Shown here: positions 43,018-51,392 of the stretch, piece after piece
Numbering within the stretch: position 1 is the stretch's first letter
Layout: each line of letters starts with the position of its first letter
Source: Photobacterium proteolyticum
GTDB lineage: Bacteria; Pseudomonadota; Gammaproteobacteria; Enterobacterales; Vibrionaceae
Length of the DNA: 64,000 bases
Assembly: GCF_001939735.1 (NCBI RefSeq)
Contig: NZ_MJIL01000076.1
Span: 62,001 to 126,000, forward strand
Direction: 5' to 3'
Notes under the pieces: model-generated
Database searches by the model: none
Seen by the model: only the letters and a program-made list of their open reading frames with translations
What the model was told of the DNA's origin: nothing
Translations under genes and position numbers: made by a program

Positions 43018-44367
43018 ATGTCGAACCTAGCAATGTTTTGTCACCAGTGCTCAATGGCCCAAAGCGGCGGCTGTGGCAGCACAGGTAAAACTCAGGGTAC
43101 ATGCGGTAAGGATGAAACCCTGTCTCGCCTTCAGGATATTATGATTTTCGGCCTGAAAGGTCTGTCAGCATACCGTACCCATGCCGACGATCTTGGCGCG
43201 GATACCAAATCGGTTGACGATGTTATCGCCGAAACACTGTACTTCACGCTGACAAACGTTAACTTTAGCTTTGACCAGCATATTGCCCAGCTAATGAAAA
43301 TCGGTGGTGCCGGTAGCGAAATGATGTCTCGCCTCGGTGAAGCTCACCACGGTCGCCTCGGGATCCCTACTCCTGTATGCGTACCGCAGAACAAAGCCGA
43401 AGGTAAAGGTATTCTTGTTACCGGTCACGATCTTGAGCTACTAGAACGCCTGCTGATTGCCACCGAAGGCAAAGGCATCAACATCTACACCCACTCCGAA
43501 ATGCTGCCAGCCCACGGTTACCCAGAGCTGCGTAAGTACAGCCACCTGAAAGGCAACATCGGTAAAGCTTGGTTTGACCAAAAACAACTGTTCCAGAAGT
43601 GGAACGGTACCATTATTGTAACGACCAACTGTATCGTTCCTCCGACAGGACGTGCAGATTACGCCGACCGTCTGTACAGCTACGGTATTGTGGGTATCGA
43701 CAACTGCCGCCAGCTAGAAGATGATTTTGCGCCGCTGATCGAGCAAACACTAGGCCTGCCGGATATCGAAGGCTTCGACAGCGACGATACTCTGATGACA
43801 GGGCACAACTACAAAACGATTCTTGGCCTTGCTCCGCAAATTCTGGATGCCGTTAACGCTGGCAAGATCAAGCAATTCTTCGTGGTTGCCGGTTGTGACA
43901 AACCAGGCAAGCCGAACGATTACTTCCGTGATCTGGCGCTGTCTATTCCGGACGATTGCATTATCCTGACCTCGTCTTGTGGCAAGTTCCGCTTCAATGA
44001 CCACGACTTTGGTACCGTACCGGGCACAGAGATCCCTCGCTACCTTGACCTTGGCCAATGTAACGACAGCTATGGTGCCGTGATGATTGCACTTGCACTG
44101 AGCGATGCGATGGGTGTACCGGTTAACGAGCTGCCTGTGAACATCGTTCTGTCCTGGATGGAACAGAAAGCCGTTCTGATCCTGCTTGCCCTGTTCAACC
44201 TGGGTATCCAGAACATCTACCTGGGCCCTAACCCACCAGAATTTGTCAACGAGGCAATCTTCGAGTTCCTGCAGCAGCAGTTCAACCTGCAGCTAACTGG
44301 CAATGTTGAAGATGACCTTGCCAAAATGCTGAACCCTCAGCCAGAGATTGAGGTAGTCGAAGCCTAA
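43018..44367 (+). CDS. hcp: Hybrid cluster protein (hydroxylamine reductase family), short form
   Basis: Contains a proximal Fe-S cluster and the unusual 4Fe-2S-2O hybrid cluster, and acts as NO reductase, hydroxylamine reductase or protein S-nitrosylase in different species. All hybrid-cluster ligands are visible: His in VTGHDLEL, Glu in THSEML, Cys in TTNCIVPP, AGCDKPG, TSSCGKF and GQCNDSY, and Glu in WMEQKA. N-terminal cysteines are at 8, 11, 19 and 29, giving C-x2-C-x7-C-x9-C, a spacing I do not recall from common Hcps. At 449 residues it is about 100 shorter than the usual bacterial forms. It lacks most of the segment between about residues 65 and 115 and the GHD motif, as class III Hcps do. 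No hcr reductase follows; instead come PFOR and flavodoxin, plausible electron sources. Confidence 0.93.
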   Translation: MSNLAMFCHQCSMAQSGGCGSTGKTQGTCGKDETLSRLQDIMIFGLKGLSAYRTHADDLGADTKSVDDVIAETLYFTLTNVNFSFDQHIAQLMKIGGAGSEMMSRLGEAHHGRLGIPTPVCVPQNKAEGKGILVTGHDLELLERLLIATEGKGINIYTHSEMLPAHGYPELRKYSHLKGNIGKAWFDQKQLFQKWNGTIIVTTNCIVPPTGRADYADRLYSYGIVGIDNCRQLEDDFAPLIEQTLGLPDIEGFDSDDTLMTGHNYKTILGLAPQILDAVNAGKIKQFFVVAGCDKPGKPNDYFRDLALSIPDDCIILTSSCGKFRFNDHDFGTVPGTEIPRYLDLGQCNDSYGAVMIALALSDAMGVPVNELPVNIVLSWMEQKAVLILLALFNLGIQNIYLGPNPPEFVNEAIFEFLQQQFNLQLTGNVEDDLAKMLNPQPEIEVVEA

Positions 44368-44391
44368 GTCGCTTCGCTCCCTTCGCTCAAC

Positions 44392-44429
44392 CGGGCCGGC
44401 CTCACCCTACCCACACAGAGGTCGGCCCG
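44392..44429 (+). terminator. GC-rich stem-loop between hcp and nifJ
   Basis: A 12-bp stem (CGGGCCGGCCTC / GAGGTCGGCCCG, one G-T pair) with a 14-nt loop, followed by ATTCAAAA. It is a stable structure with a poor T-tract, so partial termination or transcript protection is more likely than a full stop. Confidence 0.6.
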
Positions 44430-44531
44430 ATTCAAAATAATAAGACAGCCAAGCTTAATTACTGACGGTACCCCATTTCAGCACCATCAGCCTTAGCTTG
44501 AACAGACAGTGCTTGTTCGCTGGAGTAAGTT

Positions 44532-47500
44532 ATGCCTAAAAATCCACGGATTGATAACCAAAACATCACCTATGCCACGATGGACGGCAACGAAGCCGCC
44601 GCTTCCGTCGCCTATCGCTGCAATGAAGTCATCGGCATTTATCCCATCACACCTTCTTCCCCGATGTCGGAAGCCTGTGAGATCTGGGAGAGCCAGGGAC
44701 AAAAAAACCTGTGGGGACAAGTACCGCGGGTTATTGAAATGCAATCTGAAGGTGGTGCAGCTGGTGCGGTTCACGGTGCATTGATGGCCGGTTCGATGGC
44801 CACCACCTTTACCTCATCTCAGGGCTTGCTGCTAAAAATCCCGAACATGTACAAAATTGCCGGTGAACTGACGCCGTTTGTTATGCATGTCGCAGCGAGA
44901 ACGCTTGCTACCCATGCCCTGTCCATTTTCGGTGATCATTCCGATGTAATGGCGGTACGTCAAACCGGTTTTGCCATGCTGGCGGCCAATTCGGTCCAGC
45001 AAGCCCACGATTTTGCCCTCATCAGTCAGGCCGCAACACTGGAAAGCCGGATCCCGTTTGTCCATTTCTTCGATGGTTTCCGCACCTCGCATGAGATCAA
45101 CAAGATCGCGATGATCGACGATGACACCATTCGCCAGATGATCTCCGAAGATCATGTTGATAGCTTCCACCAGCGTGGGTTGACACCCGATGCGCCAAGC
45201 ATTCGCGGTACAGCTCAAAACCCGGACACTTTCTTCCAGGCACGTGAAGCCGCCAATGGTTTCTATCAGGCATGTCCGGATATCGTGGCTGATAAAATGG
45301 CCCAGTTTGCCAGCCTGACCGGAAGAGAATACAAGCTGTTTGATTACTACGGACACCCGGAAGCCACCGATGTCATTGTGATTATGGGCTCGGCCACCTC
45401 GGCTGTTGAGCAGGCAATTGATCACCTGCTGACGACCGGACGTAAAATCGGTATCGTCAGTGTTCACCTTTATCGCCCGTTCTCGCTCAAGCATTTCATG
45501 TCCGTGCTGCCTGCCAGCGTTCAGCAGATCGCCGTCATGGATCGTACCAAAGAACCAGGCTCCGTCGGTGAGCCGCTATATCTTGATGTGGTATCAACCA
45601 TCCAACAGGCGTACGCGGCAAAACAATACCCGCACCTGCCTGCAATAATGGGCGGTCGCTACGGCCTGTCATCGAAAGAATTCAATCCGGGCCATGCCGT
45701 CAGCATCTTCAATGCGATGGCCGACGAGCAGCTCAGCCATAACTTCACGGTGGGGATCTGTGATGATATCACCCACCTTTCTCTGCCGCCGGTTCCTGCC
45801 ATTGATGCCGAGCCAAGCAGCCGACTACGTGCCCTGTTCTACGGTCTGGGTGCCGACGGTACGGTCAGTGCCAATAAAAACACTATCAAGATCATTGGTG
45901 AAAACACCGACCTGCATACGCAGGGGTATTTCGTCTATGACTCCAAGAAATCAGGCGGTACGACTGTTTCTCACCTGCGTTTTGACACCATGCCTGTCGA
46001 AGCGCCGTACCTGATTGAGCAGGCTGAGTTTATTGCCTGCCACCAGTTCCAGTTTGTCAACAAACTGGAAATGTTCGAGCACGCTGCCGAGCAGGGTACC
46101 CTGTTGCTAAACAGCCCGCATAACGCTGATGACGTCTGGGAGCACCTGCCGCAGGAAGTCCAGAAGGTCATCATCGACAAACAGCTCAATCTGTATGTTA
46201 TCAATGCCGTAGAGCTGGCCCGTGAGCTCGGGCTGAAAAACCGTCTGAACACCATCATGCAGACGGCCTTCTTTGCCCTCAGCGAACTAATGCCACTCGA
46301 GCAGGCTATTGCCCAGCTCAAACAGGCGATTGAGAAAAGCTACAGCAAGCGTGGCCCGGCTATCGTCGAGGCCAACCACAAGGCCGTCGATGCAACCGTT
46401 GCCCGTCTGCAGCAGGTGGCGATTCCGCAGCAGGCCACCAGCTTGTTCCGCCGTCCGCCTGTCGTTAATGAAAAGGCTCCCGATCTGGTCAAGCGCGTCA
46501 GTGCTATGATGATGGCCGACAAAGGCGACCTGCTACCGGTAAGTGCCTTTCCTGTAGACGGTTGCTGGCCGACGGCTACCAGCCAGTGGGAAAAACGCAA
46601 CATTGCCCAGGAAGTGCCGGTCTGGGAAGAAGATCTGTGTACCCAGTGTAATATCTGTACCCTTGTCTGCCCGCACGCTGCTATCCGTGCCAAGACCGTC
46701 ACCCCAGACGCCCTGGCAACAGCACCCGAAGGCTTCAAGAGAGCCGAGTACAAACAGCGAGACTTTAAAGGCCAACAATACACATTGCAGGTTTCACCGC
46801 AGGACTGCACCGGGTGTAACCTCTGTACCACGGCTTGCCCGGCCAGTGACAAAGCCGACCCGTCGCGCAAGGCCATCAACATGGCACCGAAGCAGCCGGT
46901 ACTGGAATCACAAAGCAAGAACTACGAGTTCTTCCTTGATCTGCCAGAGCTTGAGCGTATTGATATCAAACGTATCGATGCCCGTACCAGCCAGTTGCTG
47001 CAGCCATTGTTCGAGTATTCCGGAGCCTGTTCCGGTTGCGGAGAAACGTCCTATGTGAAGCTCCTAACCCAGCTGTTTGGTGATCGTTTGTTAGTCGCCA
47101 ATGCTACCGGCTGTTCGTCAATTTACGGCGGTAACTTGCCGACCACACCGTATGCCGTCGATAAACACGGACGCGGGCCTGCCTGGGCAAACTCCCTATT
47201 CGAGGATAACGCCGAGTTTGGTCTGGGTATGCGCCTGGCACTCGACAGCAAACGTAACAACGCGCTAAGCCTGTTGGAGACAGCTGCTGACATCTTACCG
47301 ACCGAGCTACAGGAGCAGATCAAGCAAGATGCCTTTGACAGTAGCGAAGCCGCTGTAACCCGTCAGCGTCAGAACCTCAGCCGAATGAGAGCCGAGCTGC
47401 CATACAGCCACCGCCAGCTCAACGAACGTGCTGACGATTTGGTTGCCAAGAGTAACTGGATAGTCGGCGGTGACGGCTGGGCCTACGATATTGGTTTCGG

Positions 47501-48104
47501 CGGTTTAGACCATGTTCTGGCCGGCAGCGACAACGTCAATGTACTGGTAATGGACACTCAGGGTTACTCCAACACTGGTGGACAGCAGTCCAAAGCAACG
47601 CCTACCGGTGCTGTGGCCAAGTTCGCCACCCAAGGGAAAACCAGCAACGGTAAAGATCTGGCGCTAAACATGATGATGCACGGCAATGTGTACGTCGCCA
47701 AAATTGCCCTGGGTGCCAACATGAACCAGACCATCAAGGCACTGCAGGAGGCCGAGGCCTATCCGGGACCATCGCTGGTCATCGCCTACTCGCCATGTAT
47801 CACCCATGGCTTCGACATGGCCGAAGGTGTCGAGCACCAGCAACTATTGGTCGAAACCGGCCTGTGGCCGCTGTTCCGCTTCGATCCGCGCCGGACAGAC
47901 AAAGGCAGGGCCGCTCTGCAAATGGACTCCAAAGCACCGAAAAAGGATGTCGAGGAGCTGATCAGCCGTGAAGCTCGCTTTACGCAGATCCTGCGCCGCA
48001 ACCCTGAACAGTATCAGGCCAACCTGGTACGGTTGCGCCAGCAAGTTGCTCACAAGCACCTGTTACTGGAGCAACTAGGCCAATGGAAGCCTGAAAAGAA
48101 ATAA
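44532..48104 (+). CDS. nifJ: Pyruvate:ferredoxin/flavodoxin oxidoreductase
   Basis: Oxidises pyruvate and CoA to acetyl-CoA and CO2, giving low-potential electrons to flavodoxin or ferredoxin. The 1190-residue single-chain enzyme is complete. It has the N-terminal pyrimidine-binding domain (MDGNEAAASVAYRCNEV, YPITPSSPM) and the gamma-type domain (FYGLGADGTVSANKN). Two [4Fe-4S] motifs follow around residues 703 and 759 (CTQCNICTLVCP and CTGCNLCTTACP). The TPP-binding domain has CSGCGETSY, GDGWAYDIGFGGLDHVL and MDTQGYSNTGGQQSK. GGAG lies before the ATG. It sits between hcp and a flavodoxin gene in one direction, suggesting pyruvate-driven reduction of flavodoxin for Hcp or other acceptors under low oxygen. 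Confidence 0.96.
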   Translation: MPKNPRIDNQNITYATMDGNEAAASVAYRCNEVIGIYPITPSSPMSEACEIWESQGQKNLWGQVPRVIEMQSEGGAAGAVHGALMAGSMATTFTSSQGLLLKIPNMYKIAGELTPFVMHVAARTLATHALSIFGDHSDVMAVRQTGFAMLAANSVQQAHDFALISQAATLESRIPFVHFFDGFRTSHEINKIAMIDDDTIRQMISEDHVDSFHQRGLTPDAPSIRGTAQNPDTFFQAREAANGFYQACPDIVADKMAQFASLTGREYKLFDYYGHPEATDVIVIMGSATSAVEQAIDHLLTTGRKIGIVSVHLYRPFSLKHFMSVLPASVQQIAVMDRTKEPGSVGEPLYLDVVSTIQQAYAAKQYPHLPAIMGGRYGLSSKEFNPGHAVSIFNAMADEQLSHNFTVGICDDITHLSLPPVPAIDAEPSSRLRALFYGLGADGTVSANKNTIKIIGENTDLHTQGYFVYDSKKSGGTTVSHLRFDTMPVEAPYLIEQAEFIACHQFQFVNKLEMFEHAAEQGTLLLNSPHNADDVWEHLPQEVQKVIIDKQLNLYVINAVELARELGLKNRLNTIMQTAFFALSELMPLEQAIAQLKQAIEKSYSKRGPAIVEANHKAVDATVARLQQVAIPQQATSLFRRPPVVNEKAPDLVKRVSAMMMADKGDLLPVSAFPVDGCWPTATSQWEKRNIAQEVPVWEEDLCTQCNICTLVCPHAAIRAKTVTPDALATAPEGFKRAEYKQRDFKGQQYTLQVSPQDCTGCNLCTTACPASDKADPSRKAINMAPKQPVLESQSKNYEFFLDLPELERIDIKRIDARTSQLLQPLFEYSGACSGCGETSYVKLLTQLFGDRLLVANATGCSSIYGGNLPTTPYAVDKHGRGPAWANSLFEDNAEFGLGMRLALDSKRNNALSLLETAADILPTELQEQIKQDAFDSSEAAVTRQRQNLSRMRAELPYSHRQLNERADDLVAKSNWIVGGDGWAYDIGFGGLDHVLAGSDNVNVLVMDTQGYSNTGGQQSKATPTGAVAKFATQGKTSNGKDLALNMMMHGNVYVAKIALGANMNQTIKALQEAEAYPGPSLVIAYSPCITHGFDMAEGVEHQQLLVETGLWPLFRFDPRRTDKGRAALQMDSKAPKKDVEELISREARFTQILRRNPEQYQANLVRLRQQVAHKHLLLEQLGQWKPEKK

Positions 48105-48107
48105 TCA

Positions 48108-48137
48108 TTAGGCGTGGCAGCTCTCTGCTACGCCTAA
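48108..48137 (+). terminator. Stem-loop between nifJ and flavodoxin
   Basis: A 13-bp stem (TTAGGCGTGGCAG / CTGCTACGCCTAA, one G-T pair) with a CTCT loop. No T-run follows, so it may mark an RNA processing or partial termination point. Confidence 0.5.
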
Positions 48138-48189
48138 CCGAACATAAACAGACTGAACCATCAGCAATACAAGTTAGCTGGAGATGAAC

Positions 48190-48684
48190 ATGACAAATAT
48201 TGGTATTTTTTTCGCAAGTGACACAGGCAACACCGAGAAAGTTGCAGAAAAGATCGCAGCCCGACTGGAGCTGGAAACTAACGATATTGCCGGCTGCAGC
48301 AATGAAGTGTTTGACGACTATGATTTGCTGATCCTCGGTACGCCAACTGCTAACTATGGTGAAATGCAGCCGGACTGGGACTGTTTTGTACCAGAGCTGG
48401 AAGATGCTGATCTAAGCGGAAAGAAAGTAGCGCTATTTGGTCTGGGTGATCAGGTGGACTATCCGGATAGCTTCCAGGACGCAATGGGCGATCTGGCCGA
48501 TCTGATTGTTGAAGCAGGCGGCGAGATCATCGGCCAGTGGCCAACGGACGGTTATGAGTTTAATGACTCGCGCGCGGTTAAAGACGATAAGTTTGTCGGT
48601 CTGGCTCTTGATGAAGACCGCCAGCCTGAGCTTACCGATGACCGTATCGCAATCTGGTTAAACACACTGGGACTTTCGGCTTAA
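48190..48684 (+). CDS. Flavodoxin
   Basis: An FMN-binding one-electron carrier of 164 residues, long-chain type. The phosphate loop is SDTGNTEKV near the N-terminus. The FMN-stacking regions are GTPTANYGEMQPDWD and GLGDQVDYPDSF, and the acidic surface expected for partner docking is present. GGAG is immediately before an ATG at 48184 but 6 bases before the ATG at 48190, so the latter is chosen. It follows nifJ by about 85 bases, making it the natural acceptor of PFOR electrons. It resembles the NifF/FldA group; which of these cannot be settled by eye. Confidence 0.94.
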   Translation: MTNIGIFFASDTGNTEKVAEKIAARLELETNDIAGCSNEVFDDYDLLILGTPTANYGEMQPDWDCFVPELEDADLSGKKVALFGLGDQVDYPDSFQDAMGDLADLIVEAGGEIIGQWPTDGYEFNDSRAVKDDKFVGLALDEDRQPELTDDRIAIWLNTLGLSA

Positions 48685-48726
48685 CGCCTTAACATGGACC
48701 AGTCGTTATAATGGCGCAAAACAAAC

Positions 48727-48749
48727 AAAGGCTGCATCATGCAGCCTTT
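48727..48749. terminator. Hairpin after flavodoxin
   Basis: A 9-bp stem (AAAGGCTGC / GCAGCCTTT) with a 5-nt loop, placed between the flavodoxin gene and the convergent ygbA-like gene. Confidence 0.75.
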
Positions 48750-48803
48750 GTCGTATATAGCCAAAATGTATCGAACACTTCTGTGTGATTTATCTCGAAG
48801 CTG

Positions 48804-49181
48804 TTATCTTGTCGACATTGACTGTGTGTCAACCGTTCCTACAGAGCGATAACTGTCGAGTTTGAACTTTAAGGCCTGCAACGGACGCCGCCAGGCGAAT
48901 TTTGGCGAAGACCAACGCAGCACATGAGAGAAATGCAGTCGCTTGGCAGGGTGGTAACACTGACTCTTGCATTGCAGACAGTTAGGCTTGTCTTCTCCCA
49001 GGCGACAGCTGGCAACCCGCGTTTCGACATATTCAATAAGCCCTTCACATTCAGGACAAATGATTGCCCCACGGTGCAGCGTTTTACAATATAGGCGAAT
49101 CATCGCTTTTGCTGTGTCCAGTTCACGCTGCTTACGAACTGAATGTTTCGTTTGAACTATCATAGGGGCGGTATTATCCAT
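48804..49181 (-). CDS. YgbA-family (nitrous oxide-stimulated promoter family) protein
   Basis: A cysteine-rich protein of 125 residues from ATG 49181 (119 from ATG 49163; TTG starts at 49190 and 49196 are also open). The family pattern is clear: AKAMIRLYC, CPECEGLIEYVETRVASCRLGEDKPNC and CKSQCYHPAKR, with eight cysteines that could bind metal or react with NO. In E. coli ygbA is induced by nitric oxide through NsrR. Here it lies convergent to the hcp-nifJ-flavodoxin group, and a perfect FNR-type site is just upstream. This supports a nitrosative-stress or anaerobic role for the whole neighbourhood. The exact start is uncertain. Confidence 0.85.
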   Translation of the reverse strand: MDNTAPMIVQTKHSVRKQRELDTAKAMIRLYCKTLHRGAIICPECEGLIEYVETRVASCRLGEDKPNCLQCKSQCYHPAKRLHFSHVLRWSSPKFAWRRPLQALKFKLDSYRSVGTVDTQSMSTR

Positions 49182-49199
49182 CGCAGCCAAAAACAACCT

Positions 49200-49213
49200 T
49201 TGATAAAGATCAA
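49200..49213. promoter_or_regulatory. Perfect FNR-type site upstream of the ygbA-like gene
   Basis: TTGATAAAGATCAA is an exact TTGAT-N4-ATCAA dyad. On the minus strand a good -10-like GATAAT lies at about 49180-49175. This would place the site close to -41, but would also place the transcript start near the ATG at 49163. Confidence 0.7.
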
Positions 49214-49385
49214 TTTTGCCTGTCGATTGAATTATTCCGCCAAATCAACCATACCTACAGTATAAATATCTAACCAAGCCCAAACTAGAAAGCTGTTATT
49301 CTGTGATAAGTGCGTCCACCCTCACGTTTTTGAGTCAAAAAACACCAAATTCACCCATATTGATCTCAATTTTCCCAGCAAGAGC

Positions 49386-51173
49386 CTAGGCAACTACCGC
49401 TGCGTTCTGAGTCAAATAATGGGTAACGGCAACAACGGTATCGTTCAGGACTTTCTCGAGCTTCCTATATTCAGCATCAGCAACAACTTGCTGCTTTTTA
49501 AAATGCTTCTCGATGATCTCCGCCTGCCGCTTTAGGGACTCAGCACCCAAACTGCTTGCGACCCCTTTTAGACTGTGAACCAACCTCAGAGCAGCCTCAT
49601 CTATTTCATCGGGCGCACGCTGATAGACCATCTGCTGTAGCTTTTTCGCATCAAGAGCATGTTCCTCGATAAATATCTCAAACAACATTTTGACTGATTC
49701 TGCATCGTCATCCATAGACTCCATCACATACGCCACATTCAGCACGTCTAGCTGCTCATCCTCTCTCTGAGGCCCTGACTGCTGGGCTTCAGCCTCCAAG
49801 CTCTCACGGTCTGCACTGTCGCGATCGGCAATATCTGGTACTTCAGAAGACTTGATCTGAGAAAGATCGGTCTCAACGGGCTGGATCTCAGCATCCTGAA
49901 TCACTTCAGGCGCAACACCCCCAATCTGTTCAGCATTCGCCAACTCTTCAACACATGTCATCTCTTCAACCACAACAGCATCTTGTTCGCGTTCTGCTTC
50001 CTCGGCAAGGTACGCCACGATGGCCGCCTTCAGCTCTTTAAGCGCCTGATCTAATCGCTCAATATCTTCGGCGTGAACTGCAATACCCTGTTTGCAACAA
50101 TGCTCGATATATTCAGCACGCTGGCGCAACCTGCTGGCGCCAAAACTGCTGGCAACACTTTTGAGGCTGTGTGAAATTAAACTTACCTCATCACACTGAC
50201 CGCGCTCAAGGCTGGCAGATAGCCGCTTGGCATCATCAATGTGCTCCTTGAGGAAAACCTCCAGCAGCATCACCACAGACTCCCTGTCACCGTCCATGCT
50301 GTCGAGCATCTGTTCCGTATCAAGTACAGAATCCGCAATACGGCTTTTTTGCTCTTCAATTGGTGATAGCTTGGCTGAAGCCTTGCTGGCGTGCTCTGGG
50401 TCCCCGGCAGTCGCACCCTGGCCCTTAACATCGCAATCCTCTCTTGAATCATACTCCGGTACCAACAATGCTGATGTCGCCTCCGTGATCGGCATGGCCT
50501 GCATGTTCCTACGTCGACCGACAACACCATAGCTCGCCCCACCAATACCCACGAGCGCTACCAGAACGGCCAGTATCAAGCACAACCAGGTCAGGGTTGT
50601 CTCTGATTGGACCAAAACTGATTGCAACTTCTGAAGAGAAGCAAGGAAAGGATTCAGATCGACACTTTCGATCGCCGTCAGGTCTGCGGCAACCTGACCT
50701 TTAGCAAGGAGAGTCTCTCTGTCAAAAACATAATGCCGCGTCAGCCAGGCATATTCTGCCTGGTCGGCAAATTGATTGCCCTGCTTAACCAACGGGGTGA
50801 TCTTGGCTTGAACTGAAGCCGGACTATCACCATGTTGCCACTCGGTCAAACGGCTACGAAACGGTGCTGTCAGTTCACTTTGTTGTTCTGAAACGGGCCG
50901 TGATGAATCGGCAGATACGGTAATCACTTGCCACCGCAACTGCTCAGCCTCATTTTGCAACTGCGAGGTAGAACTGATGAAACTCAGGGTCGATGCCGAT
51001 AGCATAGAAAGATAGGCAATAACGCCCGTTCCGACCAACAATAACAATAAACCCAATACGAGAATAATAGGTGACGAGTCTCTGCCCTGCTGTTCAGCCT
51101 GCCGACTTCGCTCTGGCATTACAGGTGCAACAGCAGACTCTGATACAGGCTTTTCTTCTATTTTCATACTCAC
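49386..51173 (-). CDS. Membrane protein with two Hpt phosphotransfer domains
   Basis: A 595-residue protein. It has a first membrane helix (about 35-60), a periplasmic region of about 130 residues, a second helix (about 193-218, WLCLILAVLVALVGIGGASY), and then a cytoplasmic part with two Hpt domains. Each Hpt has the phospho-acceptor motif: His335 in LISHSLKSVASSFGA and His533 in LVHSLKGVASSLGA. The two domains are near copies joined by an acidic linker rich in Glu (about 400-465). There is no kinase, ATPase or receiver domain. It could be a membrane-tethered phosphorelay hub or phosphate sink whose periplasmic part senses a signal. I know no named homologue. It is a single gene followed by no clear terminator. 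Confidence 0.85.
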   Translation of the reverse strand: MSMKIEEKPVSESAVAPVMPERSRQAEQQGRDSSPIILVLGLLLLLVGTGVIAYLSMLSASTLSFISSTSQLQNEAEQLRWQVITVSADSSRPVSEQQSELTAPFRSRLTEWQHGDSPASVQAKITPLVKQGNQFADQAEYAWLTRHYVFDRETLLAKGQVAADLTAIESVDLNPFLASLQKLQSVLVQSETTLTWLCLILAVLVALVGIGGASYGVVGRRRNMQAMPITEATSALLVPEYDSREDCDVKGQGATAGDPEHASKASAKLSPIEEQKSRIADSVLDTEQMLDSMDGDRESVVMLLEVFLKEHIDDAKRLSASLERGQCDEVSLISHSLKSVASSFGASRLRQRAEYIEHCCKQGIAVHAEDIERLDQALKELKAAIVAYLAEEAEREQDAVVVEEMTCVEELANAEQIGGVAPEVIQDAEIQPVETDLSQIKSSEVPDIADRDSADRESLEAEAQQSGPQREDEQLDVLNVAYVMESMDDDAESVKMLFEIFIEEHALDAKKLQQMVYQRAPDEIDEAALRLVHSLKGVASSLGAESLKRQAEIIEKHFKKQQVVADAEYRKLEKVLNDTVVAVTHYLTQNAAVVA

Positions 51174-51339
51174 CCCTATCTACGGTATTTCAAGAACCGG
51201 TTGGCACACCTCTCTCCAACGCTAATATATAAAAACCAAGTCATCATAGCCTAGCAACACTAACATTTAGCTTAGCCAACATCTTAACCATATTCCATTA
51301 GACATTATGCACGCAATGGCATATCAATATCCAAGATAC

Positions 51340-51373
51340 AAAAAAGCCACCTTCATCATAGATAAAGGTGGCT
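51340..51373 (-). terminator. Intrinsic terminator of yejK
   Basis: A 9-bp stem (AGCCACCTT / AAGGTGGCT) followed on the minus strand by six T, placed 20 bases after the yejK stop. Confidence 0.9.
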
Positions 51374-51392
51374 GTCTGGTAGTCAGCGTAAT

